Origin: Suilimivivens sp045586385
GTDB lineage: Bacteria > Bacillota > Clostridia > Lachnospirales > Lachnospiraceae
Direction: 5' to 3'
DNA: 51,303 nucleotides
Assembly: GCA_045586385.1 (NCBI GenBank)
Contig: JAZNAE010000028.1
Span: forward strand, 1-51,303
The notes beneath the pieces were generated by a model. The model saw only the letters and a list, made by a program, of their open reading frames with translations, was not told where the DNA came from and searched no databases. The position numbers and the translations under genes are program-made. Below, piece after piece: positions 1-8,267 of this stretch (its first letter is position 1; the number at the start of each line of letters is the position of its first letter).

Positions 1-180
1 GCAATTTGGTCTTGGTACGAGGGAACAGGCTTAAGACCCTATCTTTCTCAAATTGATGATTTAATGAAGGATGAATTTAAGAAAGATATCATGGAAGAGA
101 TTAGGAAAAATTACCCTTTGCAGAAGAACAATAAAGTAATCTTTGATTTTCCGCGATTGTTTTTTATAGTTGAAAAATAA
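1..180 (+). CDS. SAM-dependent methyltransferase, C-terminal fragment (trans-aconitate methyltransferase-like)
   Basis: The window opens inside a plus-strand frame read from base 1 to a TAA at 178-180, 59 codons. The peptide contains WYEGTGLRPYLSQ followed by a charged helix and ends in FFIVEK. The W-x-x-G-T-x-L-x-P-x-L pattern followed by a short C-terminal strand resembles the tail of class I methyltransferases of the Tam (trans-aconitate 2-methyltransferase) type. The SAM-binding part lies outside the window, so the substrate cannot be stated. Confidence 0.55.
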   Translation, partial: AIWSWYEGTGLRPYLSQIDDLMKDEFKKDIMEEIRKNYPLQKNNKVIFDFPRLFFIVEK

Positions 181-237
181 TACTTCTCGCCGAAAAGAAT
201 TAGACGTCAACGAATTTGAATTTGTGGAGGAAAACAT

Positions 238-765
238 ATGGTTTTACTTGTGATAGATGCACAGATTTGGCTTACAAATCAAGAACTGTATTGTTATGAG
301 AAATTTGTGAAAGGAACGAAAGCTATTATTCAAGCGGCACGCGAGAACAATATAGAAGTGATTTATGTGCAACATGATGACGGACCCGGGACCGGATTTT
401 CAGTTGGGGATGCTGAATTCGAAATTAATCGGGAGTTCTATCCTAAAGAGGGTGAGAAACGATATGTGAAGACAGTAAGCAGTGCTTTTAACGGAACCGG
501 GTTAAAAGAGTATCTTAAAGATAAAGGCGAAGATACCGTTGTAATTGTAGGCTTATTAACAAATTTCTGTATTGATGCATCAGTAAAGTCGGCTTTTGAA
601 ATGGGATTTAAGGTTATTATTCCTGAGGGAACAAATACTACATTTGATAATCAATACATGGATAAAGAGAATACTTACAAATATTATAATGAATTTATGT
701 GGCCGGGACGATTTGCTGAATGTATTTCCGTTGAAGAAACTATTCAGCGGATGGTGAACCGCTAA
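238..765 (+). CDS. Isochorismatase-family cysteine hydrolase
   Basis: A 175-residue cytoplasmic alpha/beta hydrolase of the isochorismatase/nicotinamidase superfamily. The usual Asp-Lys-Cys triad is visible as D7 in LLVIDAQ, K78 in VKTVSSAF and C111 in LLTNFCIDASVKSAF. Length is normal for the family. The start is fixed by GGAGG seven bases before the ATG. These enzymes cleave amides or related bonds through the cysteine; the substrate (nicotinamide, a ureido acid or other) cannot be read from sequence. It sits 36 bp before an MBL hydrolase in the same direction, so the two may be co-transcribed. Confidence 0.85.
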   Translation: MVLLVIDAQIWLTNQELYCYEKFVKGTKAIIQAARENNIEVIYVQHDDGPGTGFSVGDAEFEINREFYPKEGEKRYVKTVSSAFNGTGLKEYLKDKGEDTVVIVGLLTNFCIDASVKSAFEMGFKVIIPEGTNTTFDNQYMDKENTYKYYNEFMWPGRFAECISVEETIQRMVNR

Positions 766-801
766 TTTCCAATTTTATGAAAAAATAAAACAGGAGGGGT
801 T

Positions 802-1416
802 ATGGATAACATTTTTGTGAATACAAGGAGTAGTATAAAGATTACAGGAACAAAGACGATTTATTTTGACCCGTTGGATATAGAGGGAACGCCTCATGAC
901 GCGGACATGATTTTTGTTACGCATGAACATTATGATCATTTTTCGCCGGATGATATAAAAAAGGTTTTAAAGAAGGATACACAAATAATTGTGCCTATGG
1001 CGATGCTTGATGTGGTTAGGGAAAATAACTTTCCGGTACAGACTTTTCACGGAATAAGTCCCCTGGAAACAAAGAATTATGACGGAGTAAAATGTCAAGG
1101 AATTCCGGCCTACAATATTAATAAATCGTTTCATCCAAAGAGCAATAACTGGCTTGGATATCTGGTTGAAATGGATGGAAAGACTTATTATGCCATGGGT
1201 GATACAGATACTACAGAGGAAGCAATAGCTGTGGAAGCAGATGTGGTGTTTATTCCTATCGGTGGAAAATATACAATGGATGCGACAGAGGCAGCAGAGT
1301 TTATAAACGAAAAACAACCGGGTCTTGTTATTCCGATACATTACGCAGACCCCGGAGTCGGTGAAAATTTTACTAAGTTGCTTGAAGCCGAGATAGACGT
1401 ACAATTGCTTTGGTGA
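802..1416 (+). CDS. Metallo-beta-lactamase-fold hydrolase (UlaG/UPF0173-like)
   Basis: A 204-residue single-domain MBL protein. The metal-binding motif HEHYDH is at residues 41-46, a further acidic ligand lies in YYAMGDTDTT, and a late histidine in LVIPIHYAD. The order and short length fit the UlaG/UPF0173 branch of metal-dependent hydrolases, which act on phosphodiester or lactone bonds in the cytoplasm. AGGAGG precedes the ATG. The true substrate is unknown. It lies between the isochorismatase-like gene and a tiny membrane protein gene, all in one direction. Confidence 0.85.
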   Translation: MDNIFVNTRSSIKITGTKTIYFDPLDIEGTPHDADMIFVTHEHYDHFSPDDIKKVLKKDTQIIVPMAMLDVVRENNFPVQTFHGISPLETKNYDGVKCQGIPAYNINKSFHPKSNNWLGYLVEMDGKTYYAMGDTDTTEEAIAVEADVVFIPIGGKYTMDATEAAEFINEKQPGLVIPIHYADPGVGENFTKLLEAEIDVQLLW

Positions 1417-1447
1417 TGAACGCAAGAGTGTCGAAGGGAGAATGAAA

Positions 1448-1624
1448 ATGACATTTATGGGGATTCTGTTTTTCTTGTTATTAGGAATATTAGCAGTTGC
1501 ATTATCGTTACTGATATTCGGGTTAAAGAAGAAAAATAAAATATGCGTTGGGATTTCAGTAGTTTTATTTCTGCTGATTGTATCAATAATATATTTACTT
1601 GCCGGATTCATTACCGGAATGTAA
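1448..1624 (+). CDS. Small two-helix membrane protein
   Basis: A 58-residue protein with two hydrophobic segments, roughly residues 4-25 and 32-55, joined by the basic loop KKKNK. An earlier in-frame ATG at 1442 is only one base from the AAGGGAG ribosome site, while the ATG at 1448 is seven bases away, so the later start is preferred. No family is recognised. It follows the MBL hydrolase gene by about 30 bp and is probably in the same transcript. Confidence 0.6.
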   Translation: MTFMGILFFLLLGILAVALSLLIFGLKKKNKICVGISVVLFLLIVSIIYLLAGFITGM

Positions 1625-1651
1625 GTTGTTTTAACATAAGGAGAAATTATT

Positions 1652-2395
1652 ATGAATGAACAAATATGTTTTTATGAAGAATTATCGTTTAATTCGCATC
1701 CGTCCCTTCAAACACTGTATTATGACGGTTGGATTTTACGTTTTTCTAATGGATATACAAATAGGACCAATTCTGTGAATATGATATATCCATCTACCAT
1801 TGACTTGCAGACCAAAATTGCGGTTTGTGAAGAACAGTATTTTAAGAAATATCAGCCTTGTGTATTCAAGGTGACGGATGGTAGTGACAAACAGCTTGAT
1901 TCGTTACTTGAAACCAGAGGCTATCAGGTAGTCACACCAACTGATTTAATGATTATGGATTTAACGGACAAGCAGTTTGAATCAAAAAATTGTATCATTA
2001 CCAAGCAGGCAGATGAAGAGTGGTTACATAGCTACTTTGCTCTCGAACATTGCACAAATGTTCAGACCATGGATACTGCAAAACAAATGCTTGCTATGAT
2101 ACAAAATAGTACACTTTATTGTCGCATCGTAGAAAACGGTAAGAGTATTGCTTGTGCATCAGCTGTGATTGAACGTGGATATATGGCCTTATTACATGTA
2201 ATAGTGGATGAAAACTATCGTGGCTTAGGATACGGACGACAATTATGTGAATGTCTCCTTTGTGAAGCGATGAAGCTTGGTGCTCATACGGCTTATCTTC
2301 AGGTAGTGCAGAATAATCAGGTGGCTGTTAATCTTTATGAGAAACTGGGATATAAGAAGATTTATTCATATTGGTATCGGGTGAGAAAGGAGTAA
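1652..2395 (+). CDS. GNAT family N-acetyltransferase (two-part, 247 aa)
   Basis: The C-terminal half carries a typical GNAT acetyl-CoA site: LLHVIVDENYRGLGYGRQLCECL (motif A, R/Q-x-x-G-x-G/A at about residues 185-205), followed by VQNNQVAVNLYEKLGYKKIYSYWYR (motif B). The N-terminal half begins with a YYDGWILRFSNGYTNRTNSV stretch found in a subset of longer GNAT proteins. Such enzymes acetylate small amines, antibiotics or protein N-termini; the acceptor is unknown. AAGGAG precedes the ATG by eight bases. It is the first of four GNATs in this 5.7-kb stretch. Confidence 0.85.
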   Translation: MNEQICFYEELSFNSHPSLQTLYYDGWILRFSNGYTNRTNSVNMIYPSTIDLQTKIAVCEEQYFKKYQPCVFKVTDGSDKQLDSLLETRGYQVVTPTDLMIMDLTDKQFESKNCIITKQADEEWLHSYFALEHCTNVQTMDTAKQMLAMIQNSTLYCRIVENGKSIACASAVIERGYMALLHVIVDENYRGLGYGRQLCECLLCEAMKLGAHTAYLQVVQNNQVAVNLYEKLGYKKIYSYWYRVRKE

Positions 2396-2399
2396 GATA

Positions 2400-2837
2400 A
2401 TGACACATATAGAAAAAGCAAATGAATTATTTGGAAAGAAATTTCACTGTTCGCAGGCTGTATTTGCTGCTTTTGCAAATGAACTGGGAATTACAGAAGA
2501 ACAAGCACTAAAAATAGGAGCATGTTTCGGAAGCGGAATGAGAAAAGGAGAAGTTTGTGGTGCATGTACAGGAGCTTTGATGGCACTTGGATTGAAATAT
2601 GGTCAGTGCAATGAAGATGATATGGACAGCCGTTTGAAAACAAATGAAGTGACTGACAGATTTATGGCTGAATTCAAAAAGGAAAATGGTTCCTATATGT
2701 GTAAGGAATTATTAGGTTGTGATTTATCCACAGAGGAAGGAATTGCAATCGCATTGGAAAAGAAATTATTTACGGATTTTTGCCCTAAAATGGTTGAGTC
2801 TGCAACAAAAATAGCAGAGGAGATATTCAATACATAG
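2400..2837 (+). CDS. C_GCAxxG_C_C family protein
   Basis: A 145-residue protein with the cysteine spacing that defines the family: FHCSQAV near residue 18, GACFGSGMRKGEVCGACTGALMALG near residues 40-65, CKELLGC near 101-107, and a late FCPKMV. The family is thought to bind a redox or metal cofactor through these cysteines and is often next to oxidoreductases, but its biochemical role is not established. It begins four bases after the preceding GNAT stop codon, with AAGGAG inside the end of that gene, so translation is probably coupled. Confidence 0.85.
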   Translation: MTHIEKANELFGKKFHCSQAVFAAFANELGITEEQALKIGACFGSGMRKGEVCGACTGALMALGLKYGQCNEDDMDSRLKTNEVTDRFMAEFKKENGSYMCKELLGCDLSTEEGIAIALEKKLFTDFCPKMVESATKIAEEIFNT

Positions 2838-2852
2838 TTTAAGGAGAGCGTA

Positions 2853-3290
2853 ATGATAAAAGAGGCATCTATTGATGATTTGGCAGAAGTAGTAAAGATA
2901 GTAATGAAATACAGGGAATTCTACGGTATAGAGAAACAAAGTAAGCAAGATGTAGAGGAGTTTATAAGGACCCGAATACTGAATGAACAGTCAAAAATTT
3001 TTGTTGCGACAATAGATACAAATGAAGTGATAGGTTTTATTCAATTATATCCGTCATATTCAACTGTATCGTTGAAGCCGCAATGGATATTGAATGATTT
3101 TTTTGTGGATGAAAATTATAGAAATAAAGGATATGGAACAGCATTGATGTCCTATGTTAAAGAATATTTTAGAGATAGTGCAAAAGGATTTATTTTGGTA
3201 ACAGACAAAGATAATTTTGTGGCAAAATCCTTTTATGAGTCAAATGATTGGAAGACAGGAGAATATGATTTTTATACATATTTCTATTGA
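2853..3290 (+). CDS. GNAT family N-acetyltransferase
   Basis: A 145-residue acetyltransferase of usual single-domain size. Motif A reads LNDFFVDENYRNKGYGTALM, with the R-x-x-G-x-G pyrophosphate loop, and is followed by a strand, VTDKDNFVAKSFYESNDWK, giving the N-x-x-A-x-x-F-Y motif B. The N-terminal region IKEASIDDLAEVVKIVMKYREFYG is typical of the family. AAGGAG lies before the ATG, 15 bp after the C_GCAxxG gene. The acceptor substrate cannot be inferred. Confidence 0.85.
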   Translation: MIKEASIDDLAEVVKIVMKYREFYGIEKQSKQDVEEFIRTRILNEQSKIFVATIDTNEVIGFIQLYPSYSTVSLKPQWILNDFFVDENYRNKGYGTALMSYVKEYFRDSAKGFILVTDKDNFVAKSFYESNDWKTGEYDFYTYFY

Positions 3291-3325
3291 CCGGCAAGAG
3301 TGTTGAAGATGGCGAGGTGTTTATA

Positions 3326-3742
3326 GTGAGCATTGTATACAAAGAGCTTATTACTCCCGAAGACTATAATGCCTTAAGAGAAGCAGTAGGTTGGGGAAAA
3401 CTATGCAACGAGCAGGTGGAGCAAAGTTTAGCGGGAACGGCATATATTGTGAGTTGTTATGATGATAATAAAATTGTCGGTTCTGCCAGAGTGATATGGG
3501 ATAGAGGATATATTTCCTATTTGGCAGATGTTATGGTAGTACCGGAATATCAGGGCATGGGAATCGGAAAGCAAATGGTTGAAATGGCATTAGCATTTAT
3601 GAAATCTCAGATAAAGGAAGGTTGGAAGATAAAGATGGTACTTGTTTCTGCAAAAGGAAGAGAACCCTTTTACCGACAATTTGGTTTTAAGGAAAGACCA
3701 AACGAGAATTTCGGTGCTGGAATGGACTTGTGGCTTACATAG
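3326..3742 (+). CDS. GNAT family N-acetyltransferase (YhbS/PhnO-like)
   Basis: A roughly 138-residue acetyltransferase. Motif A is YLADVMVVPEYQGMGIGKQMV, with Q-x-x-G-x-G, and the C-terminal strand is EPFYRQFGFKERPNENFGAGM, common in small-molecule GNATs. The frame is open back to a TTG at 3287 overlapping the previous stop, but GAGGTG at 3314-3319 sits six bases before a GTG at 3326, and the protein then begins MSIVYKELITPEDY, as homologues usually do. It is the third GNAT of the cluster. Confidence 0.8.
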   Translation: MSIVYKELITPEDYNALREAVGWGKLCNEQVEQSLAGTAYIVSCYDDNKIVGSARVIWDRGYISYLADVMVVPEYQGMGIGKQMVEMALAFMKSQIKEGWKIKMVLVSAKGREPFYRQFGFKERPNENFGAGMDLWLT

Positions 3743-3760
3743 ATTTTACAGGAGAATAGA

Positions 3761-4378
3761 ATGCAAATGAAAAAACTATGGACAGGAACAGGTATTACGA
3801 TTCTTATTATCATCATCGGAAATATCATTGCACAAAAGCTTGTGCCGGACCGTGCTGTGCTGATTAGTGTTTTTGTCGCATGTTTATGTTTATTGATTCC
3901 AACGCTTCTTACTACTGTTCTTTTTAGTATAGCTATTTTCGAAGATATCAAAGAACGTAACCCTAAAGGGAAAAAAGATATCAGTGTGTTAATTGCACCG
4001 ATAATCTTCGAACTGGTATTATTTGTCACCTTGGCTTGGGTGGGCATACGAGGAGTAAATGCAGCAAAAGATATCATAAACGGTCCCATAGAACAGCCGG
4101 TTTATTTTGCTTATATCAACAAGACAAGAACCTACGGATACAGAACCAGAAGGACAAACTATTATTTGAGGTGCCGCACGGATGACGGCAAAAGCGAAAG
4201 ACTTAAAATCCGGGTAAACGAAAGTAAATTGGACGATGTATATGCTGTGAAGAGTAAAGCGGAGTCGGAGTATGGATTTTTTGAAGCAAAGTATATCGTA
4301 AACTATTATGAAAACCTTAAAATTCTGAAAGAATTGCAAATGGTTGAACTTCCGGTTGACACCGGCGAAGTAGACTAA
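3761..4378 (+). CDS. Membrane protein of unknown function
   Basis: A 205-residue protein with three predicted membrane segments, about residues 8-27, 31-55 and 76-95, followed by a soluble C-terminal domain of about 100 residues rich in tyrosine and charged residues (NKTRTYGYRTRRTNYYLRCR). No known family is recognised. AGGAG lies upstream of the ATG; a second in-frame ATG two codons later is possible. The soluble tail may be a small beta-rich domain, but nothing in the sequence gives a function. Confidence 0.65.
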   Translation: MQMKKLWTGTGITILIIIIGNIIAQKLVPDRAVLISVFVACLCLLIPTLLTTVLFSIAIFEDIKERNPKGKKDISVLIAPIIFELVLFVTLAWVGIRGVNAAKDIINGPIEQPVYFAYINKTRTYGYRTRRTNYYLRCRTDDGKSERLKIRVNESKLDDVYAVKSKAESEYGFFEAKYIVNYYENLKILKELQMVELPVDTGEVD

Positions 4379-4447
4379 AGCCTACCGAGAATGACACATG
4401 GTGGGAAATGTAACATTGAAAAATTTGAATCTGACGGAGGAATAGAT

Positions 4448-5134
4448 ATGGAGAAAGAGAATCGATTAATATATAAAGTTTGTAGTGTTTCAGCAATAGC
4501 TGTTGCAGTATTCACGGTGTTATTTATTATTCTTTTGGGATGTACCTTTGATTTTTCGGAATGGGAGGGAATTGTCATCTACAAGAACACTTTTCGTCCG
4601 ATTCAGATGCTTACGGTAGTGCCATCTATACTACTTGCCATTTCCTATATAATTTTTGTTAGTGGCTTACATATTTATACTTCCGATTATAAAAAAATAT
4701 GGAGTCAATTGGCACTGAGTTTTGGTTTGCTTTATGCAGGAATATCAATAGCAAATTATCTGATACAACTTGTTACGGTAATTCCAAGTATTCAAAATGG
4801 GATGCTCGAAGGGCTTGCATTGTTTGTTAGTGGGTATTCTAACTCAATATTTTATGCACTTATGGCATCTTACTTTTTGATGTGCATTTCTCTTTTCTTT
4901 GCGGCTTTTGTATTTTCAAAGGATGAAAAAAATTTTAAGTGGGTACGTAGATTATTCTTGTGTTCTGCATTGGCTATACCGCTGTTTCTAATAGGAGCGT
5001 TGTTTGATATAGCGATTATTATGATGCTTGGAGCGTTGTCTTGGTTAGTTGGAGCAACGGTTGGAATGGTAATATTAGCCGTTTGCTTTCAGAAGGAAGT
5101 ACGCCGCGCTGGGAATGTCGTAAAATTCAATTGA
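4448..5134 (+). CDS. Polytopic membrane protein of unknown function
   Basis: A 228-residue protein with about six hydrophobic segments and a charged C-terminus (EVRRAGNVVKFN). The frame opens at 4391, but the ATG at 4448 is preceded by GGAGG with seven bases between, and translation from it begins MEKENRLIYK before the first membrane segment, so this start is used. The sequence resembles small hypothetical DUF4386-type or YhhN-like proteins only in general shape, and no assignment is made. The next gene is a HAD phosphatase 50 bp away. Confidence 0.65.
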   Translation: MEKENRLIYKVCSVSAIAVAVFTVLFIILLGCTFDFSEWEGIVIYKNTFRPIQMLTVVPSILLAISYIIFVSGLHIYTSDYKKIWSQLALSFGLLYAGISIANYLIQLVTVIPSIQNGMLEGLALFVSGYSNSIFYALMASYFLMCISLFFAAFVFSKDEKNFKWVRRLFLCSALAIPLFLIGALFDIAIIMMLGALSWLVGATVGMVILAVCFQKEVRRAGNVVKFN

Positions 5135-5184
5135 TTGAATGGAAATCACTGAAAAAACAGGAAAAGTATCGCAAGGAGAATTAA

Positions 5185-5871
5185 ATGATACGGGCAGTTA
5201 TTTTTGACATGTTTGAAACCTTAATAACGCATTACGAAAGTCCCTTATATTTTGGTGCGCAAATGGCAGAGGATATAGGCATTTCAGAAGAAAATTTCCA
5301 GTCCCTCTGGCGTCCCGCCGAATATGACCGTACAGTTGGAAATGTGACTTTGGAAGAAGTACTGACAAGGATTCTGAAAGAACATAATCTCTACTCTGAA
5401 GAGTTGCTTGATAAAATAGTAAAAAGACGGGTGGAAGCAAAAGAAGAATGTTTCAGACATCTTCATCCTGAAATTCTTCCCATGCTTTCTGCTTTAAAAG
5501 AAAAAGGCTATCTTGTGGGACTTATCAGCAACTGCTTTTCAGAAGAAGCAACCGTAATACGACAAAGTGTTCTCGCACCGTATTTTGATTTTCTTTGCCT
5601 TTCCTATGAACAGGGTGTGCAAAAACCGGACGAAGAAATTTATTATAAATGTATGAATGAACTTTCCGTAGAAGCAGAGGAATGCTTGTACGTAGGAGAC
5701 GGTGGCAGCAATGAGCTGGAAGCTGCTCAAAAAATTGGCATGAAAGCAGTGCAGGCAGCATGGTATTTAAAGGAAGGAACCTGGCAGCCCACAGGGCGTA
5801 AACCGGAATTTGTTCAGGTAGAAACACCTTTAGAGGTGATGAAGCTGTTAGAAGAAAAAGGAGGAATTTGA
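5185..5871 (+). CDS. HAD-superfamily hydrolase (subfamily IA)
   Basis: A 228-residue HAD phosphatase. Motif I is VIFDMFETL with nucleophile D8; motif II is LISNC, motif III the lysine in VQKPDEEIYY, and motif IV YVGDGGSNELEAA. The helical cap between motifs I and II is subfamily-I type. Motif I is D-x-F-E-T, with Glu where Gly is common; the HAD gene at 49943 has the same D-Y-F-E-T form. Likely a cytoplasmic phosphatase of small phosphorylated metabolites. The DUF6440 gene begins two bases after its stop. Confidence 0.85.
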   Translation: MIRAVIFDMFETLITHYESPLYFGAQMAEDIGISEENFQSLWRPAEYDRTVGNVTLEEVLTRILKEHNLYSEELLDKIVKRRVEAKEECFRHLHPEILPMLSALKEKGYLVGLISNCFSEEATVIRQSVLAPYFDFLCLSYEQGVQKPDEEIYYKCMNELSVEAEECLYVGDGGSNELEAAQKIGMKAVQAAWYLKEGTWQPTGRKPEFVQVETPLEVMKLLEEKGGI

Positions 5872-5872
5872 T

Positions 5873-6052
5873 ATGAGCAAAGAAAGATTTGAAAAGACCT
5901 ATTCACAGGGGGCAGTGAATGTAACAGAAATATGGGTGGATAAGGAAACCGGTGTCAATTATATGTATCACGCAGCAGGATATTCCGGTGGCTTGACGCC
6001 TCTTCTTGACAGGGAAGGGAAACCGATTATTACTACGGTTTATGATAAATAA
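5873..6052 (+). CDS. DUF6440 family small protein
   Basis: A 59-residue open frame starts at the ATG at 5873, one base after the HAD stop, with GGAGG at 5860-5864 inside the HAD gene as ribosome site. The core IWVDKETGVNYMYHAAGYSG, followed by GLTPLLDREGKPI, matches the short DUF6440 pattern (VDKETGVNYLF...GYAGGLTPLLD...GKP) known from many Firmicutes. It is predicted to be a small soluble beta-rich protein of unknown role. Its position after the HAD gene implies co-translation. Confidence 0.75.
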   Translation: MSKERFEKTYSQGAVNVTEIWVDKETGVNYMYHAAGYSGGLTPLLDREGKPIITTVYDK

Positions 6053-6064
6053 TGGAGGATACAA

Positions 6065-6355
6065 ATGAGTATTACAGTAAATATTTATTACACCGGACAG
6101 AACGGAAATGCTAGGAAATTTGCAGAAGAGATGATGGCAAGTGGAATAGTGGATGAGATTCGTGCAGAAGAGGGAAATGAGCGGTATGAATATTTCTTTC
6201 CCATGGAAGATGCAGAAACAGTTCTCCTAATTGACAGATGGCGTGATCAAGCGGCTATTGACTTTCATCATAAATCGGAAATGATGCCGAAGATTGCAGC
6301 CCTTAGGGAAAAGTACAAGATTAGAATGAGAGTGGAGCGATATTTAGATGAATGA
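6065..6355 (+). CDS. Antibiotic biosynthesis monooxygenase (ABM/YgiN-like) domain protein
   Basis: A 96-residue ferredoxin-like (dimeric alpha/beta barrel) protein. The pattern ITVNIYYTGQNGNARKFAEEM near the start and YEYFFPMEDAETVLLIDRWRDQAAIDFHHKSEMM in the middle corresponds to ABM/quinol monooxygenase proteins, where a W-x-x-x-x-A/E-x-x-x-H pattern precedes the final strand. Such proteins oxidise quinol-like compounds without a cofactor, although many members have no tested activity. GGAGG precedes the ATG. Its 3' end overlaps the next gene by eight bases. Confidence 0.8.
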   Translation: MSITVNIYYTGQNGNARKFAEEMMASGIVDEIRAEEGNERYEYFFPMEDAETVLLIDRWRDQAAIDFHHKSEMMPKIAALREKYKIRMRVERYLDE

Positions 6356-6869
6356 ATTAATAAGGGAAGAAAAGGAAATGGCAGTTTACCGCCTGCTGAA
6401 GGAACTGGACATTCCCTACAAAAGAATGGAACATGAGGCCCTGGCAACCATTGAAGCGTGCAGAGGTGTAGATGAAATTTTAGGAATCAGCATGTGCAAG
6501 AATTTGTTCCTATGTAATTCCCAAAAGACAGTTTTTTATCTGCTGCTTATGCCGGGAGAAAAGAAATTTAAGACGAAGGAACTTTCTAAGCAGATAGGCA
6601 GTGCCAGACTTTCCTTCGGACCGGCAGAATATATGGAAGAATATTTAAATATCACGCCGGGCAGTGTCAGCGTGATGGGACTGATGAATGATAGGGAAAA
6701 TAAGGTCAATCTTTTGATTGACGAAGATGTATTAAAGGAAGAGTTTTTGGGTTGCCACCCTTGTGTAAACACGGCAAGCCTGAAAGTGAGTACAAAGGAT
6801 GTTATTACGAAATTTCTCCCTTATGTAAAGCATGATTACAGAGTGGTGAAATTAACAGGTGAGGATTAA
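6348..6869 (+). CDS. YbaK/ProX-type aminoacyl-tRNA deacylase (prolyl-tRNA synthetase-associated domain)
   Basis: A 173-residue protein of the YbaK/INS superfamily, closest in pattern to free-standing ProX/PrdX editing proteins that hydrolyse Ala-tRNA(Pro) or similar mischarged tRNAs. Seen features: the conserved lysine in CKNLFLCNSQK (K51), LSFGPAEYMEEYLNITPGSVS in the middle, and GCHPCVNTASLKVSTKDV near the C-terminus, all family hallmarks. It overlaps the preceding ABM gene by eight bases, so the two are translationally coupled. The tRNA specificity is inferred from family only. Confidence 0.85.
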   Translation: MNELIREEKEMAVYRLLKELDIPYKRMEHEALATIEACRGVDEILGISMCKNLFLCNSQKTVFYLLLMPGEKKFKTKELSKQIGSARLSFGPAEYMEEYLNITPGSVSVMGLMNDRENKVNLLIDEDVLKEEFLGCHPCVNTASLKVSTKDVITKFLPYVKHDYRVVKLTGED

Positions 6870-6887
6870 AGAAAGGTACGGTTTATT

Positions 6888-7334
6888 ATGACAGTTCGGA
6901 CAATGACCATTGAAGATTATCAGGGAGTATATGATTTGTGGATGACCATTAAGGGGTTTGCCATCAGAAGTATTGATGATTCCAAGGTGGGCGTAGAGCG
7001 GTTTTTAAAAAGAAATCCGTCCACAAGTGTAGTCGCAATAGAAGATGGCCAGATAGTGGGAAGTATTCTCTGCGGACATGACGGCAGAAGAGGATGCCTT
7101 TATCACGTATGTGTGCATGAAGATTATCGTATGCGTGGTATTGGTAAAAGTATGGTGGTTCATTGCATGCAAGAACTGGAAAAAGAACATATCAGCAAAG
7201 TGTCGCTGATTGCATTTACCCAAAACGATATCGGAAATGCGTTCTGGAAGGAAATCGGCTGGACGAAAAGAGAAGATTTGAACTATTACGATTTTACACT
7301 GAACAAAGAAAATATCATTAATTATAATAAATAA
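6888..7334 (+). CDS. GNAT family N-acetyltransferase
   Basis: A 148-residue acetyltransferase with motif A LYHVCVHEDYRMRGIGKSMV (R-x-x-G-x-G) and a typical C-terminal FTQNDIGNAFWKEIGWTKREDLNYYDF. The acceptor is unknown. The C-terminal pattern N-x-x-x-x-F-W-x-x-x-G-W is common in uncharacterised Firmicute GNATs. GAAAGG lies upstream of the ATG. It is the fourth GNAT of the first 7.4 kb and is followed after about 20 bp by the DUF89 gene. Confidence 0.85.
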   Translation: MTVRTMTIEDYQGVYDLWMTIKGFAIRSIDDSKVGVERFLKRNPSTSVVAIEDGQIVGSILCGHDGRRGCLYHVCVHEDYRMRGIGKSMVVHCMQELEKEHISKVSLIAFTQNDIGNAFWKEIGWTKREDLNYYDFTLNKENIINYNK

Positions 7335-7351
7335 CCAAGGAAGAATTGTTT

Positions 7352-8233
7352 ATGCATGCAAACGCTATGTGTATGTCCTGTATGTTATCAAGGCAGGAAA
7401 AAAATATAAGACAATTTAGAAATGATGAAAAGAAATCGCAGTACATGCATCAGGTGCTTGGGATATTGTATGAGCATGGTCAGACCAAATCAGCACCGTA
7501 TCTTGCGGAGAAAATAAATCGGTTATACGAAAAGTACTGGGGGAACCTTACTGATTTTGCCCCGGTTAAGCGTAGGTACAATGAGTTGCTTCTTTCAAAA
7601 GAGGCAGAAATCAAAGACAAGATCAGTAAGGCAGCAGACCCGCTCAAAGAGGCTGTCAAATATGTGTGTGCCGCCAATTACATTGATTTTTCTGCGGTGG
7701 AAAATGTAAATGAGGATACTTTTAATAAACTGCTGGAAAAAGCAGAAAGTGAGAGCATATCTGAAACAGAATATGCAAAGTTTCGAGCAGATTTAGAGGC
7801 AGCGGAAAGTTTGGTTTACCTGACAGATAACTGCGGAGAGATTGTACTTGATAAAATATGGATTACATTGATTAAAGAAGCATATCCCAATCTGAAAATG
7901 ACAGTTATAGTAAGAGGGGGAAATGTAATCAATGATGCAACCATGGAGGATGCAAGGCTAGTTGGACTTACGGATATAGTATCTTGCATTGATAATGGGA
8001 ATGCAGCACCGGGAACTGTTCCGGAGAGATTAAATGAAGAGGCTAAGTTGCTTCTTACAAATGCAGATGTCATTATTTCCAAAGGTCAGGGAAATTTTGA
8101 ATCCATGTATGACGAAGGATTTAATCCTTACTATATGTTTTTATGTAAGTGTGAATTGTTTGTACATAGATTTGGGCTTAATCGGTACGAGTCTGTTTTT
8201 AGGAAAGAAGAACGGATTAGTATTTTGCAATAA
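7352..8233 (+). CDS. DUF89/ARMT1-like family protein (metal-dependent damage-control phosphatase type)
   Basis: A 293-residue protein with three DUF89 marks: the N-terminal Cys pair in MCMSCMLSRQEKNIR, the metal-site segment LVYLTDNCGEIVLDK in the middle, and VIISKGQGNFESMYDEG near the C-terminus. Characterised DUF89 proteins are Mn/Ni-dependent phosphatases that remove damaged phosphometabolites; the substrate here is not known. A TTG at 7346 extends the frame, but the ATG at 7352 is seven bases after AAGGAAG and puts the conserved C-x-x-C near the N-terminus, so it is chosen. Confidence 0.85.
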   Translation: MHANAMCMSCMLSRQEKNIRQFRNDEKKSQYMHQVLGILYEHGQTKSAPYLAEKINRLYEKYWGNLTDFAPVKRRYNELLLSKEAEIKDKISKAADPLKEAVKYVCAANYIDFSAVENVNEDTFNKLLEKAESESISETEYAKFRADLEAAESLVYLTDNCGEIVLDKIWITLIKEAYPNLKMTVIVRGGNVINDATMEDARLVGLTDIVSCIDNGNAAPGTVPERLNEEAKLLLTNADVIISKGQGNFESMYDEGFNPYYMFLCKCELFVHRFGLNRYESVFRKEERISILQ

Positions 8234-8267
8234 AGAATGATTCAAAGGAAAAAGGAGAAAAAGAGAA

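Noticed and set aside
3287..3325. TTG start for the third GNAT overlapping the preceding stop
   Set aside because: GAGGTG six bases before GTG 3326 and family N-terminus favour the later start.
5198..5827. Several minus-strand frames inside the HAD gene
   Set aside because: Shadow frames of a clearly coding plus-strand gene.
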